From the NCBI RefSeq assembly GCF_016863035.1, contig NZ_BOOC01000042.1:24652-88651 (forward strand): 64,000 bases of DNA, given 5' to 3'. This DNA comes from Microbispora corallina. GTDB lineage: Bacteria; Actinomycetota; Actinomycetes; Streptosporangiales; Streptosporangiaceae. The notes under the pieces are model-generated. The model did not search any database. It saw only the letters and a list, made by a program, of their open reading frames with translations, and had not been told where the DNA came from. A program made the translations under genes and the position numbers. Shown here in pieces: positions 35,605 through 43,364 of this stretch. The first letter of the stretch is position 1. The number at the start of each line of letters is the position of its first letter.

Positions 35605-36600
35605 ATGTCGGCCGAACTGCTCAACCGGGCGCGGGCCGGCGACCGCGACGCGTTCGCGGCGCTGGTCGAACCGCACCGCGCCGAACTGCAGGTGCACTGC
35701 TACCGCATGCTCGGATCGCTGCAGGACGCCGAGGACGCGCTGCAGGATGTGCTGCTGTCGGCCTGGGCCGGTCTGAGCGGGTTCGAGGGGCGGTCGTCCG
35801 TCCGCACGTGGCTCTACCGCATCGCCACCAACCGGTGCCTCAACATGCTGCGGACGTCGGCGCGCCGGCCGATGGCCGCGACCCCGCTCCCGGCCCCGCC
35901 GCCGGAGCCGTCCCGCCTGGGTGACACGCCGTGGCTTCAGCCCTATCCCGATCTCCTGCTCGACGGCCTGCCCGACCAGGCGCCGGGGCCCGAGGCCCGG
36001 TACGAGTCCCGCGAGGCGATCTCGCTGGCGTTCGTGACCGCCGTGCAACTGCTGCCGCCGAACCAGCGCGCGGTCCTGCTGCTGCGCGACGTGCTCGGGT
36101 ACCGGGTCAGGGAGGCCGCCGATCTGCTCGGGCTGACCGAGGACGCCGTGGCGAGCGCCCTCAAGCGCGCCCGGGCCACGATGGACGCCGCCCGCTCGGC
36201 CGACCGCCCGCCGCCGCCCGCGGGCGGGCCGGAGGAGCGCGCGCTCGCCGAACGCTTCGCCGCGGCCTTCACCGGGCACGACGTGCAGGCGCTCGTCGCG
36301 TTGATGACCGACGACGTGTGGGTGCGGATGCCCCCCCTGCCGTTCGAGTACCGCGGGACGGAGGCCGCCCACCGGTTCTTCACCGCGATCGGCGCGCACC
36401 GGCAAGGGATCGTCCGGATGGAGCCGGTCCGGGCGAACGGCCAGCCGGCGTGGGGCCAGTACGTCCGCGATCCGGTGACCGGTGTGCTGCGCTTCACGGG
36501 GCTCCTCGTGGCCGGCCTCGCCGGCGACCGGGTGTGCGCGATCACGCACTTCGAGACGACCGTCGGGCCGTACTTCGGCCTCCCCCGCACCCTCGCCTAG
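35605..36600 (+). CDS. ECF sigma factor with SnoaL-like C-terminal domain (SigJ/TIGR02960 type)
   Basis: 331 residues from ATG 35605, chosen because GGAGGTGA (35592-35599) precedes it; ATG 35584 would add 7 residues. Sigma region 2 (CYRMLGSLQDAEDALQDVLLSAWAGL...[16 protein letters not shown]), region 4 (LLPPNQRAVLLLRDVLGYRVREAADLLGLTEDAVASALKRAR) and a SnoaL-like domain (about 215-331; VRANGQPAWGQYVRD). In this group the C-terminal domain, not a separate anti-sigma, controls activity. Divergent from the SDR gene. A decayed relative lies at 23044-23526. Confidence 0.92.
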   Translation: MSAELLNRARAGDRDAFAALVEPHRAELQVHCYRMLGSLQDAEDALQDVLLSAWAGLSGFEGRSSVRTWLYRIATNRCLNMLRTSARRPMAATPLPAPPPEPSRLGDTPWLQPYPDLLLDGLPDQAPGPEARYESREAISLAFVTAVQLLPPNQRAVLLLRDVLGYRVREAADLLGLTEDAVASALKRARATMDAARSADRPPPPAGGPEERALAERFAAAFTGHDVQALVALMTDDVWVRMPPLPFEYRGTEAAHRFFTAIGAHRQGIVRMEPVRANGQPAWGQYVRDPVTGVLRFTGLLVAGLAGDRVCAITHFETTVGPYFGLPRTLA

Positions 36601-36611
36601 CGTTCCAGGAT

Positions 36612-36637
36612 ATGTACGTGTGTTAGCGTTGGTACAT
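36612..36637. promoter_or_regulatory. Inverted repeat and -10 box at the vapB promoter
   Basis: ATGTAC (36612-36617) and GTACAT (36632-36637) form an inverted repeat with 14-nt spacing around a TAGCGT -10-like box (36624-36629). The second arm overlaps the first ATG, so the message is probably leaderless and autorepressed by the antitoxin. Confidence 0.5.
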
Positions 36638-36875
36638 GTCGATGAAGAGAACGAACGTCTATGCCGATCCTGAGGACCTCGCTCTCATCAAGGAGGCCGC
36701 GAAGCGCCGGGGCATCGCCGAGGCGGAGATCATTCGCGAGGGGATCCATCTGGCGGCGATGGCGAACCGGGTATGGGACGAGCCACTGGACTGGCCCACC
36801 TTCGAGGGGAGCGGCGAGCCGGTAGCCGGCGACGAGGTCACCTCGGTGATTGCCGAGAGAGCCGCCGACAGGTGA
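36636..36875 (+). CDS. vapB: VapB-type ribbon-helix-helix antitoxin
   Basis: 79 residues from ATG 36636 (ATG 36642 is equally possible). The N-terminal ribbon-helix-helix (KRTNVYADPEDLALIKEAAKRRGIAEAEIIREGI) binds DNA; the C-terminal part (DEPLDWPTFEGSG) binds the toxin. The stop overlaps the GTG start of the PIN toxin (GTGA). Confidence 0.88.
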   Translation: MSMKRTNVYADPEDLALIKEAAKRRGIAEAEIIREGIHLAAMANRVWDEPLDWPTFEGSGEPVAGDEVTSVIAERAADR

Positions 36876-37306
36876 TCGTCGTCGCCGACACCTCCGGCGT
36901 CATGGCGGCCTCCGACCGGAACGCGGCTGAGAGCGCGGACTGCCAGAGGGTGCTCCGCGAGGCCGGAACCGTTGTCATCTCTCCCCTCGTGCTGGCCGAA
37001 GTCGACCACATGGCCAAGGTCCGTTTCGGTTCCGAGGCCCGGCTCCAGATCATCGCGTTCATCCTCTCGAACGCGCGCCGCCTGCGGTTTCAGATCCCGG
37101 ATGTCTCCACCGAGATCCTGGAGACCGCATCCGCCGTACGGCGGCGCCATGCCGATCTGGACCTTGACCTCGCCGACGCGGTGAACGTCGTGCTGGCCGC
37201 GGAGTACCGCACCGACGCCCTCCTGACCCTCGACCGTCGTGACTTTCGCGCCGTGCGCCCCATGACTCCGCACAAGGCGTTCCGGCTGTTGCCCGACGAC
37301 TTGTAG
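36872..37306 (+). CDS. vapC: PIN-domain toxin VapC
   Basis: 144 residues from GTG 36872, coupled to vapB. PIN residues: Asp in VVADTSGVMAA, Glu in LVLAEVDHMA, Asp in LDLADAVNVVLAAEY and LTLDRRDFRAV. A probable sequence-specific RNase toxin. This is the second toxin-antitoxin module in 6 kb and a different family pair from the one at 31587-32215. Confidence 0.9.
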   Translation: MIVVADTSGVMAASDRNAAESADCQRVLREAGTVVISPLVLAEVDHMAKVRFGSEARLQIIAFILSNARRLRFQIPDVSTEILETASAVRRRHADLDLDLADAVNVVLAAEYRTDALLTLDRRDFRAVRPMTPHKAFRLLPDDL

Positions 37307-37309
37307 CCG

Positions 37310-38770
37310 CTACACGCCCTGGGGGAGGCGGAAGAGCCGCCCCGGGTCGTAGGCGGCCTTGACGCGGGCGAGGCGGGCGGCGTTGGCGCCGTAGTACTGC
37401 TGCCGCCAGTCCTTCAGCTCGGGGTCGACGTAGTTGACGTACGCGTGGTCGCCGAAGAACGGGCGCATGGCCGCGTGGGCGGCGCGGGTCCAGGCGGCGG
37501 CGCCCGACTGGTGGGCGTAGTACTGCACGCTGTAGAGGGCCTTGCGGTGGGGGAAGGCGGTGGCGTCGGGGCGGACCCGGGCGACGGCGCCGCCGAGCGC
37601 GTCGAGCAGCACCGAGTGCCGGCCGCCGGCCGCGACCTGGGCGAGCAGGGCCTTCACTCCCGCCGACGACAGCGGCGCGTACGCGAAGTGCGACTTGGCC
37701 GAGAAGGAGTCGCGCACGAGGCGGCCGTTCGCGGTCTCGCCGGGCAGGGTGCCGGGTCGGTGGCACTGGCCGACCGACAGCCCCGAGCAGCCCGCCATGA
37801 TCATCATGGCGTGGTCGTAGGCGGACGCGGTGACGAACCGGGACGTGGGCCCGCTGCCGACCTTGTCGACGAGCCGCTGCAGCAGCCGCTCGCAGCCGGA
37901 TTTGCTCCCGAGGTACAGGCCGCCCACCATGACGTCCGGCGAGGGGTCGTGGTTGAGGTGGCAGTTGGACCACAGGGCGTCCGGCGCCGCCGGCCCCCAC
38001 GCCTGCCACGCCCTGAGCACGGCCGCGGCCTTGGCCCAGGGCCAGTGCAGGAAGAAGACCGTGACGTCCTGGGTGGCGTGGGTCCGGAACGTGAACGACG
38101 TGGCCACGCCGAAGTTGCCGCCGCCGCCCCCGCGGGAGGCCCAGTAGAGGTCGGGGTGGGAGGTGGGGGAGCAGGTCAGCGTCCGCCCGTCCGCCGTCAC
38201 GATCTGCACCGACTCCAGCACGTCGCACGTCAGCCCGTACGCACGGGACACGACGCCGATGCCGCCGCCCAGCGTCAGGCCGGCCACGCCCACGGTCGGG
38301 CAGCTGCCCGCCGGGATGCTCACGCCGTGCGCGGCCAGCTTCGCGTACACGTCGACCAACCGGGCCCCGGCGCCCACCGTGGCGTGGCCGCCGGAGTAGG
38401 ACACCTTGGCCATCGGCGACACGTCGACGACCAGCCCCTTGCCCGTCGACCAGCCGGCGTAGCTGTGACCCCCCGACCGGGAGGTCACCGAAACGCCGTA
38501 CCTCCGGGCGAACGCCAGGCACTCCGCCACGTCCGCCGGGGTCGCGCAGTAGGCGATCCCGGCCGGGCGCACGGCGTCGAAACCGGCGTTGAAGAGGCGG
38601 CGGGCGCCGTCGTACGACGCGTCACCGGGGCGGATCAGCCGCCCGTCCAGCCCATGGCCGAGCGCCGCCCAGTCGGGCGTGCGCGGGCCGGCGGCGGCCG
38701 CCGCGGTTCCGGACACGGCAACGGTCCCGGCCATGGCCGAGACGCGGAGGAAGGCTCGTCTGTCAATCAT
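37310..38770 (-). CDS. Tat-exported FAD-linked oxidase (berberine-bridge type)
   Basis: 486 residues from ATG 38770, six bases after GGAG. The N-terminus MIDRRAFLRVSAMAG is a twin-arginine signal, so the folded flavoprotein is exported. The PCMH FAD domain carries His102 (SRSGGHSYAG) and Cys157 (GSCPTVGVAG), the two residues that bind FAD covalently in bicovalent BBE enzymes, and the BBE tail (YVNYVDPELKDW...YDPGRLFRLPQ) is complete. Such enzymes oxidise sugars or alcohols and usually use O2; the substrate is unknown. It is the last gene of a minus-strand redox run, about 70 bp after the NuoF-like gene. Confidence 0.9.
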   Translation of the reverse strand: MIDRRAFLRVSAMAGTVAVSGTAAAAAGPRTPDWAALGHGLDGRLIRPGDASYDGARRLFNAGFDAVRPAGIAYCATPADVAECLAFARRYGVSVTSRSGGHSYAGWSTGKGLVVDVSPMAKVSYSGGHATVGAGARLVDVYAKLAAHGVSIPAGSCPTVGVAGLTLGGGIGVVSRAYGLTCDVLESVQIVTADGRTLTCSPTSHPDLYWASRGGGGGNFGVATSFTFRTHATQDVTVFFLHWPWAKAAAVLRAWQAWGPAAPDALWSNCHLNHDPSPDVMVGGLYLGSKSGCERLLQRLVDKVGSGPTSRFVTASAYDHAMMIMAGCSGLSVGQCHRPGTLPGETANGRLVRDSFSAKSHFAYAPLSSAGVKALLAQVAAGGRHSVLLDALGGAVARVRPDATAFPHRKALYSVQYYAHQSGAAAWTRAAHAAMRPFFGDHAYVNYVDPELKDWRQQYYGANAARLARVKAAYDPGRLFRLPQGV

Positions 38771-38839
38771 GGTCATCTCCAAGGCGATCAACTACCTCGT
38801 GAGACGTGCCGTGATCCGTTTCGGTTGGTTACAGTGACA

Positions 38840-40297
38840 TCACTTCGTCCCGATGCGCAGCGCGAGCGCCGGGCACATCTCGACCGCCTTCTGGGCCTCG
38901 CCCCGCAGCCAGGACGGCACGCCGCCGTCCATGAACACCGGGTAACCGTGGTGGTCGAGCTTGACGAGCTCCGGCACCAGGTGCGCGCACAGGCCGTGGC
39001 CGGCGCAGCGGGTCCAGTCCACGACGAGCCGGACGTCGGCCTCGTCGACGATCGGCAGCGGGAGGACCTCCGTGACGGGCCGCCCGCACGTGCCGTGCAG
39101 CCGGTGCTCCTCCACGTCCTCGGCGAACGCCTCCAGAGCCGACAGGACGAACCGGGCCGAGCCGTCGGGATGGAAGCACGCCCCTCGCCCCTTCACGGCC
39201 GCCGCGGCGCGCCGCACCATGTCGGGGCCGTCGGGCGACCCGTCCTCGACGTCCGCCATCGCGCGGGCGAGGTCGGGCAGGCCGAGCCGGCACGGCCCGC
39301 ACTGCCCGGCCGACTGGGCGGCCAGGTAGCTCGCCACCCGGGTCGTCTCACCGAGCGGGCAGGTGTCCCCGCCGAGAGGGACGACGATGCCCGAGCCCAG
39401 CTCGCCCCCGGCCTCGGCGGCGCCCCGCCGCGACACGATCGCGCCGTACGCGTCGGCCGCCGACAGCCACCTGCCGTGGTAGCCGCCGAGCAGCACGCCG
39501 TCGCCCACGCTCGCCTCGCACAGGTCGAGCACGGCGGCGAGCGGGACGCCCGGCGTTACCTCGACGACCGCGGGGACGACCACCGAGCCGCCGACCGTCA
39601 GCAGCACGGTGCCGGGCTCCTGCACGGTCCCCACGGAGGCGTACTCCTCCGGGCCCAGCTCCGCCAGGACGGCGAGCTGGGCGTAGGTCTCCGTGTTGGA
39701 CAGCAGCGTCGGCAGGCCGTACACGCCGCTGTCGCTCGACCGCGTCCTGCGCCCCGGAGGCAGCCCGGCGGCGCCGTTGACGGCCCGCACCAGCGCGCCG
39801 CCCTCCCCGGAGATGAACCGCTCCGGGATTCCGGCGATCCGGACGTATCCCTCCAGGCCGCGTTCGGCGACGGCCGCGCTCACCGACGCCTCGGCGAGGT
39901 CGCCTGCCGCGACGGCGACGACGACCTCCTTCGACCCGAGCGCGCTCGCGGCGAGCAGCGCCCCCTCCAGCACGAGATGCGGCGCGCGGGTGAGCAGCAT
40001 CTTGTCCTTCATGCTGGCCGGCTCGCCCTCGGCGGCGTTGACCAGCACGACCGTGTCGCTGTCGCGGGCCCGCGCGGCGACCGCCCGCAGCTTGCGGGCG
40101 AACGGGAACGCGGCGCCGCCGCGTCCCCGCAGGTCCACCTCCTCGGTCATGCCGATGAGCGCGTCGACCGTCTCCCCGGGAAGCTGGTCGTGGAACGTGT
40201 AGTGGGTGTTGAGGTCGAGGCGGCGGTGCTGGTCGAGCCCGGCGGTCAGCCGCGCGGGGCCGAGCCGCCTCACCTGGGAGACGCGGTAGGGAATCAC
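38840..40297 (-). CDS. NuoF-like NADH dehydrogenase fused to a 3Fe-4S-type ferredoxin
   Basis: 485 residues from GTG 40297, with GGAGGA at 40303-40308. Residues about 40-380 resemble complex I NuoF: the glycine-rich NADH/FMN region (LRGRGGAAFPFARKL, VNAAEGEPASMKDK), an SLBB-like segment and an iron-sulfur helical domain. The latter reads SAGQCGPCRLG...GRGACFHP, so the first of the four usual cysteines (SCGxCxPCR) is Ala. The C-terminal ~65 residues are a small ferredoxin with CAGHGLC...AVEMCP, the CxxHxxC form of 3Fe-4S ferredoxins. The start overlaps the stop of the b-haem membrane gene, so NADH electrons probably pass to that partner. Confidence 0.88.
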   Translation of the reverse strand: MIPYRVSQVRRLGPARLTAGLDQHRRLDLNTHYTFHDQLPGETVDALIGMTEEVDLRGRGGAAFPFARKLRAVAARARDSDTVVLVNAAEGEPASMKDKMLLTRAPHLVLEGALLAASALGSKEVVVAVAAGDLAEASVSAAVAERGLEGYVRIAGIPERFISGEGGALVRAVNGAAGLPPGRRTRSSDSGVYGLPTLLSNTETYAQLAVLAELGPEEYASVGTVQEPGTVLLTVGGSVVVPAVVEVTPGVPLAAVLDLCEASVGDGVLLGGYHGRWLSAADAYGAIVSRRGAAEAGGELGSGIVVPLGGDTCPLGETTRVASYLAAQSAGQCGPCRLGLPDLARAMADVEDGSPDGPDMVRRAAAAVKGRGACFHPDGSARFVLSALEAFAEDVEEHRLHGTCGRPVTEVLPLPIVDEADVRLVVDWTRCAGHGLCAHLVPELVKLDHHGYPVFMDGGVPSWLRGEAQKAVEMCPALALRIGTK

Positions 40298-41139
40298 ACG
40301 ATCCTCCGAAGCCTGGTGTCCTGGGGCCTGCGCGCCGCCGCGCCCGCGGCGGCGTCGTCGGTGCCGGTACGGCGAAGGACGCTGACCGGCCGGGGTACGG
40401 CCTGGGGGGCCTGCCGGGGCAGGGTGGTGCGGGCGGGCCGCTGCTCGCGCTGCTCGGCCTTCGGCGCCCTGGCGGGCCGGGCCGCGGCGACCACCCGCAG
40501 CAGCAGAGCCGCGCCGACGGCGACGAGACAGACCACGTAGCTCCAGCTCACCCAGGCCGCGGGGGCGCGGCCGGCGGCCAGGCCGTGCAGGATCGACAGC
40601 GGCCAGGCGAGGTACGCGAGGTCGTGCACGATCCGCCACGCCCAGGGGCGCTCCGCCTGGGCGAACCTGCCGCGCATCACGCCGGTGGTGATCACCACGA
40701 TCATGAGGTCGGACGCGACCGCGCCCATCCCGACGTACAGGTTCGTGCTCGGGACGACCGAACCGTACGCGGGGACGAGACCAGCGGCGATCTTCATGCC
40801 GATGTGCACGACCAGGAATCCGACGCCGATGAGGGCGGCGGCCCGGTGCACGAGCTGGGTGGCGACGCGGTGCCGGATCGGCAGCACGACGCGGTCGGTC
40901 GCGACGAGTCCGAGCGCGACCGTGGTGGTGAGGGCGACGAGGGACACGACGCCCGCGTAGAAGGTGAGGAAGGCCTGCGCCTCGGCCAGGTACTGGGCGC
41001 CCGCCTCGCTCCTCGCGGCGAGCAGCCCTCCGCTGAAGACCAGCGTGACCACGGCGCCGAGGCCGATGCGCACGCCGCGGCTGTCGAGGTCGAGGCCGGA
41101 GTCCGGCCGGTTGTGCCGGGGAGCCCGTCGTTGGGGCAC
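40294..41139 (-). CDS. Ferric-reductase-like b-haem transmembrane protein
   Basis: 281 residues from GTG 41139 with GGAGGAAC upstream. About six hydrophobic helices; histidines His98/His112 (HRAAALIGVGFLVVHIG) and His172/His185 (HDLAYLAWPLSILHG) form two pairs at 13-14 residue spacing, as in two-haem ferric-reductase/NOX-type membrane domains. No cytoplasmic FAD/NAD domain is fused. The Arg/Pro-rich C-terminal tail is cytoplasmic or disordered. It overlaps the NuoF-like gene by 4 bp, implying one electron-transfer complex. Confidence 0.87.
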   Translation of the reverse strand: MPQRRAPRHNRPDSGLDLDSRGVRIGLGAVVTLVFSGGLLAARSEAGAQYLAEAQAFLTFYAGVVSLVALTTTVALGLVATDRVVLPIRHRVATQLVHRAAALIGVGFLVVHIGMKIAAGLVPAYGSVVPSTNLYVGMGAVASDLMIVVITTGVMRGRFAQAERPWAWRIVHDLAYLAWPLSILHGLAAGRAPAAWVSWSYVVCLVAVGAALLLRVVAAARPARAPKAEQREQRPARTTLPRQAPQAVPRPVSVLRRTGTDDAAAGAAARRPQDTRLRRIV

Positions 41140-41284
41140 GTGTTCCTCCGTCGGATGAACCGGTGACGAGTTGGTGAGGGTGCTGACTCGGGACCGGTGG
41201 GCGCCGCTCCCCGTCCTCAGGCGGGGGTGGTCTGCGAAGGACCGGACGGGGAACGGCACGTCGAAGGCTTCCCTGGTCGTGCCG

Positions 41285-42628
41285 TCAGCAGCGGAGGCCG
41301 CGGTTGATGCAGGACACCACCGCGCTCATCAGCCGGGCCGGCATCACGTTCTCGAAGTCCGCGTGGTCGGTGACCGGGCTGTGCTCCTGCTCGGGGAAGC
41401 TGTCCACGGCGAACGACGGGCCGCTCGGGACCGAGTACGCGAGCGTCATCCGCAGTTGCGGGATCGCCTTGGTGCCGGCCGGGCAGGCGCCGTTCGCGCC
41501 GGGGAACACGACGTGCGTCCGGTGGTTGGCGCTGTCGGTGTTCTGGCCGTCCCAGCAGCTCGGGAAGTCCAGGACCCGCAGCACCTGGCTGCCCCTCGGG
41601 CAGAGGGGGTACTTGGCGGTGAACCGGTTGGTGAAGCCGGAGCAGCTCCACTGGGCCCGCGCGTTGGCGCCGCCGTTCGTGGCCGCCTTGGCGTCGCCGG
41701 TGATGAGCCGGAGGAAGCGGGGCATCGCCACGACCCGGGCGGCCGGGTTGCCGCGGAACTGCAGCGTGACCGAACGGGCCTGCAGGATCGTCCCCACGTT
41801 GCCGTCGCCGGCGCCGCCGGGCTCGTCCGCGTGCGCCGCGCCCTCGTCGCCCGCGCCCTGCTGCGCGGAGCTACGGGACGCCTGCCCCTGGGACGCCTGG
41901 TCCTGATCGGCCTGGCCCTGTCCGTCCTGGCCCTGCGCGTTCTGCGCGTCCTGACTCTGCGCGTTCTGCGCGTTCTGGTCCTGTCCGGTCCCCTGATCCT
42001 GGCCGGTGGCCTGGTCCTGCGCGTCCTGAGCGTTGTCGGCGTTCTGCGCCTGGCCGTTCTGCGTCTGGCTGTTCTGCGTCTGGCTGTTCTGCGCGTTCTG
42101 GTTCTGGCCGCGCCGGCTCTGGCCGTTCTGGCCGTTCTGGCCCTGGCTCGTGGACGGCGAGGGGGACGGGCGCGCGCTGGGCGACGCCGACGCCTGGCCT
42201 CCCAGGCCCGCCCTGCTGCGCAGCACCGGCCAGAAGTACGCCGACTTGTCGCCGAACCGGCAGGTCGTCCCGCCGGCGGCCAGGCTCTCGTCGGTCGAGA
42301 AGCCGTTGGTCGTCAGGTTGCCGACGTAGTCGTGGGTGTGGTGGGCGCCGTTCGACACTCCGGGCGCGACGATGAAGTTGTCGGAGTTGCGGTGGCCGTT
42401 CTCGTTGCGCCCGCAGCGCGAGGTGAACGACCCCCGGCTCGCGCGGACACCCGTGTTGCCCGGCGGCACCTGCCGGATGTCGACGAAGTCCTCCAGGGTG
42501 GGTCCCACGTCCTCGCATTCGGCGCCCTGGACGGCCGGGTCGCAGTGGGCGTAGGCAGGTTGGCCGACGCCCACGAGGGCGCCCGCCAGCAGCACGCCCG
42601 ACAGGGCGAGCATCAGTCGTTTTCGCAT
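41285..42628 (-). CDS. Secreted DUF1996 protein with Gln/Asn-rich insert
   Basis: 447 residues, ATG with AAGGAGGAACC. A Sec signal peptide (1-27, ending AYA) precedes His28 as the probable mature N-terminus. The DUF1996 domain is split: the first half (about 50-142) has the VSNGAHHTHDYVGN motif and TSRCGRNENG; the second (about 278-430) has PSCWDGQNTDSANHRTHVVFP. Between them lies a low-complexity insert; of residues 161-257, 46 of 97 are Gln or Asn. DUF1996 function is unknown, although it has conserved His and Cys residues. It is 21 bp after the DUF4142 gene, in one operon. Confidence 0.88.
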   Translation of the reverse strand: MRKRLMLALSGVLLAGALVGVGQPAYAHCDPAVQGAECEDVGPTLEDFVDIRQVPPGNTGVRASRGSFTSRCGRNENGHRNSDNFIVAPGVSNGAHHTHDYVGNLTTNGFSTDESLAAGGTTCRFGDKSAYFWPVLRSRAGLGGQASASPSARPSPSPSTSQGQNGQNGQSRRGQNQNAQNSQTQNSQTQNGQAQNADNAQDAQDQATGQDQGTGQDQNAQNAQSQDAQNAQGQDGQGQADQDQASQGQASRSSAQQGAGDEGAAHADEPGGAGDGNVGTILQARSVTLQFRGNPAARVVAMPRFLRLITGDAKAATNGGANARAQWSCSGFTNRFTAKYPLCPRGSQVLRVLDFPSCWDGQNTDSANHRTHVVFPGANGACPAGTKAIPQLRMTLAYSVPSGPSFAVDSFPEQEHSPVTDHADFENVMPARLMSAVVSCINRGLRC

Positions 42629-42649
42629 GGTTCCTCCTTGCCGAGACGG

Positions 42650-43240
42650 CTAGACCGTCGAAGGTGTCGGCAGCGTGGAGTAGTCGACGAGTCCCGTGCT
42701 CTCGAGCAGGGACATGTGCTTCATGACCACCTGGACCGCTTCCGTCGCGAAGTCCCTGACCAGCGAGTTGCGCGTCCCGGCCCGTACGGCGGACACGACG
42801 GTGAAGACCTTGCCGTGCGCGTTGCGCAGCCGGTCCGCGAAGATCTGGTCGAACTGGGGACCCCGGCTGTGGGACAGCTCGTCGAGCCAGTGCTGCTGGT
42901 CCGGGTTGGGGGTGTCCGGCAGCGGGACGCCCAGCTTGGCGGCGAGCGCCCGGACCTCGGCGTCGAGCTTGGTGTGGTCGGTCATGAGGTGCATGCCGAC
43001 GTCCTTGACCTTCTGGTTCTCTGAGCGATCCTGCGCCCAGCGGCCGGCGGGGATCTCCCAGAGGCCCGCCCACCGGACCCGGACCAGCAGATCCCGGTCG
43101 GCGGGTCCCAGGGGCCCGTAGGGGGTCTGCGTCCAGCCGGCCTGGGACGCCTCGCTCCGTGGGACGACCACGACGACCGCCACGGCCGCCGCGAAGAGGA
43201 AGACGCCGAACACCAGGAGTTCCCCGAACCGGAACCGCAT
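42650..43240 (-). CDS. Exported DUF4142 protein
   Basis: 196 residues, ATG with AAGGAGG. An N-terminal hydrophobic helix (about 9-27) anchors or exports it; the remainder is the alpha-helical DUF4142 domain (ADRDLLVRVRWAGLWEIPAGRWAQDR, MHLMTDHTKLDAEVRALAAKLGVPLP), a ferritin-like bundle with scattered His. The family is predicted to be periplasmic and its role is unknown. First gene of the minus-strand redox run, with an ECF-type promoter 30-58 bp upstream. Confidence 0.88.
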   Translation of the reverse strand: MRFRFGELLVFGVFLFAAAVAVVVVVPRSEASQAGWTQTPYGPLGPADRDLLVRVRWAGLWEIPAGRWAQDRSENQKVKDVGMHLMTDHTKLDAEVRALAAKLGVPLPDTPNPDQQHWLDELSHSRGPQFDQIFADRLRNAHGKVFTVVSAVRAGTRNSLVRDFATEAVQVVMKHMSLLESTGLVDYSTLPTPSTV

Positions 43241-43269
43241 TGTGCCTCCTTTCGTGACCTTCGGTGGGA

Positions 43270-43298
43270 GGTACGCGGCGGTCTCGGAGGAGGGTTCA
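43270..43298 (-). promoter_or_regulatory. Candidate ECF (SigL-like) promoter of the DUF4142 operon
   Basis: Read on the minus strand: TGAACC (43298-43293), a 17-bp spacer, then CGTACC (43275-43270), about 30 bp before the DUF4142 start. This matches the TGAACC-N17/18-CGT pattern known for the mycobacterial SigL group; the divergent sigma gene at 43365 is a plausible user. Confidence 0.65.
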
Positions 43299-43304
43299 CC
43301 AAAT

Positions 43305-43318
43305 AGTCAGAAATGACT
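43305..43318. promoter_or_regulatory. Dyad AGTCA-GAAA-TGACT
   Basis: A 5-bp inverted repeat in the divergent intergenic region, just upstream of the SigL-like -35 box. Possibly a binding site for an additional regulator; weak on its own. Confidence 0.3.
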
Positions 43319-43364
43319 GGAGTTACGGATGTGGTGTACGTGGGAGTAACCCCGGTGCAAATAT

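Noticed and set aside
41171..43024. 617-residue plus-strand frame with Leu/Val repeats (VLRVLVL)
   Set aside because: It is the reverse reading of the Gln/Asn repeat of the DUF1996 gene and has no independent support.
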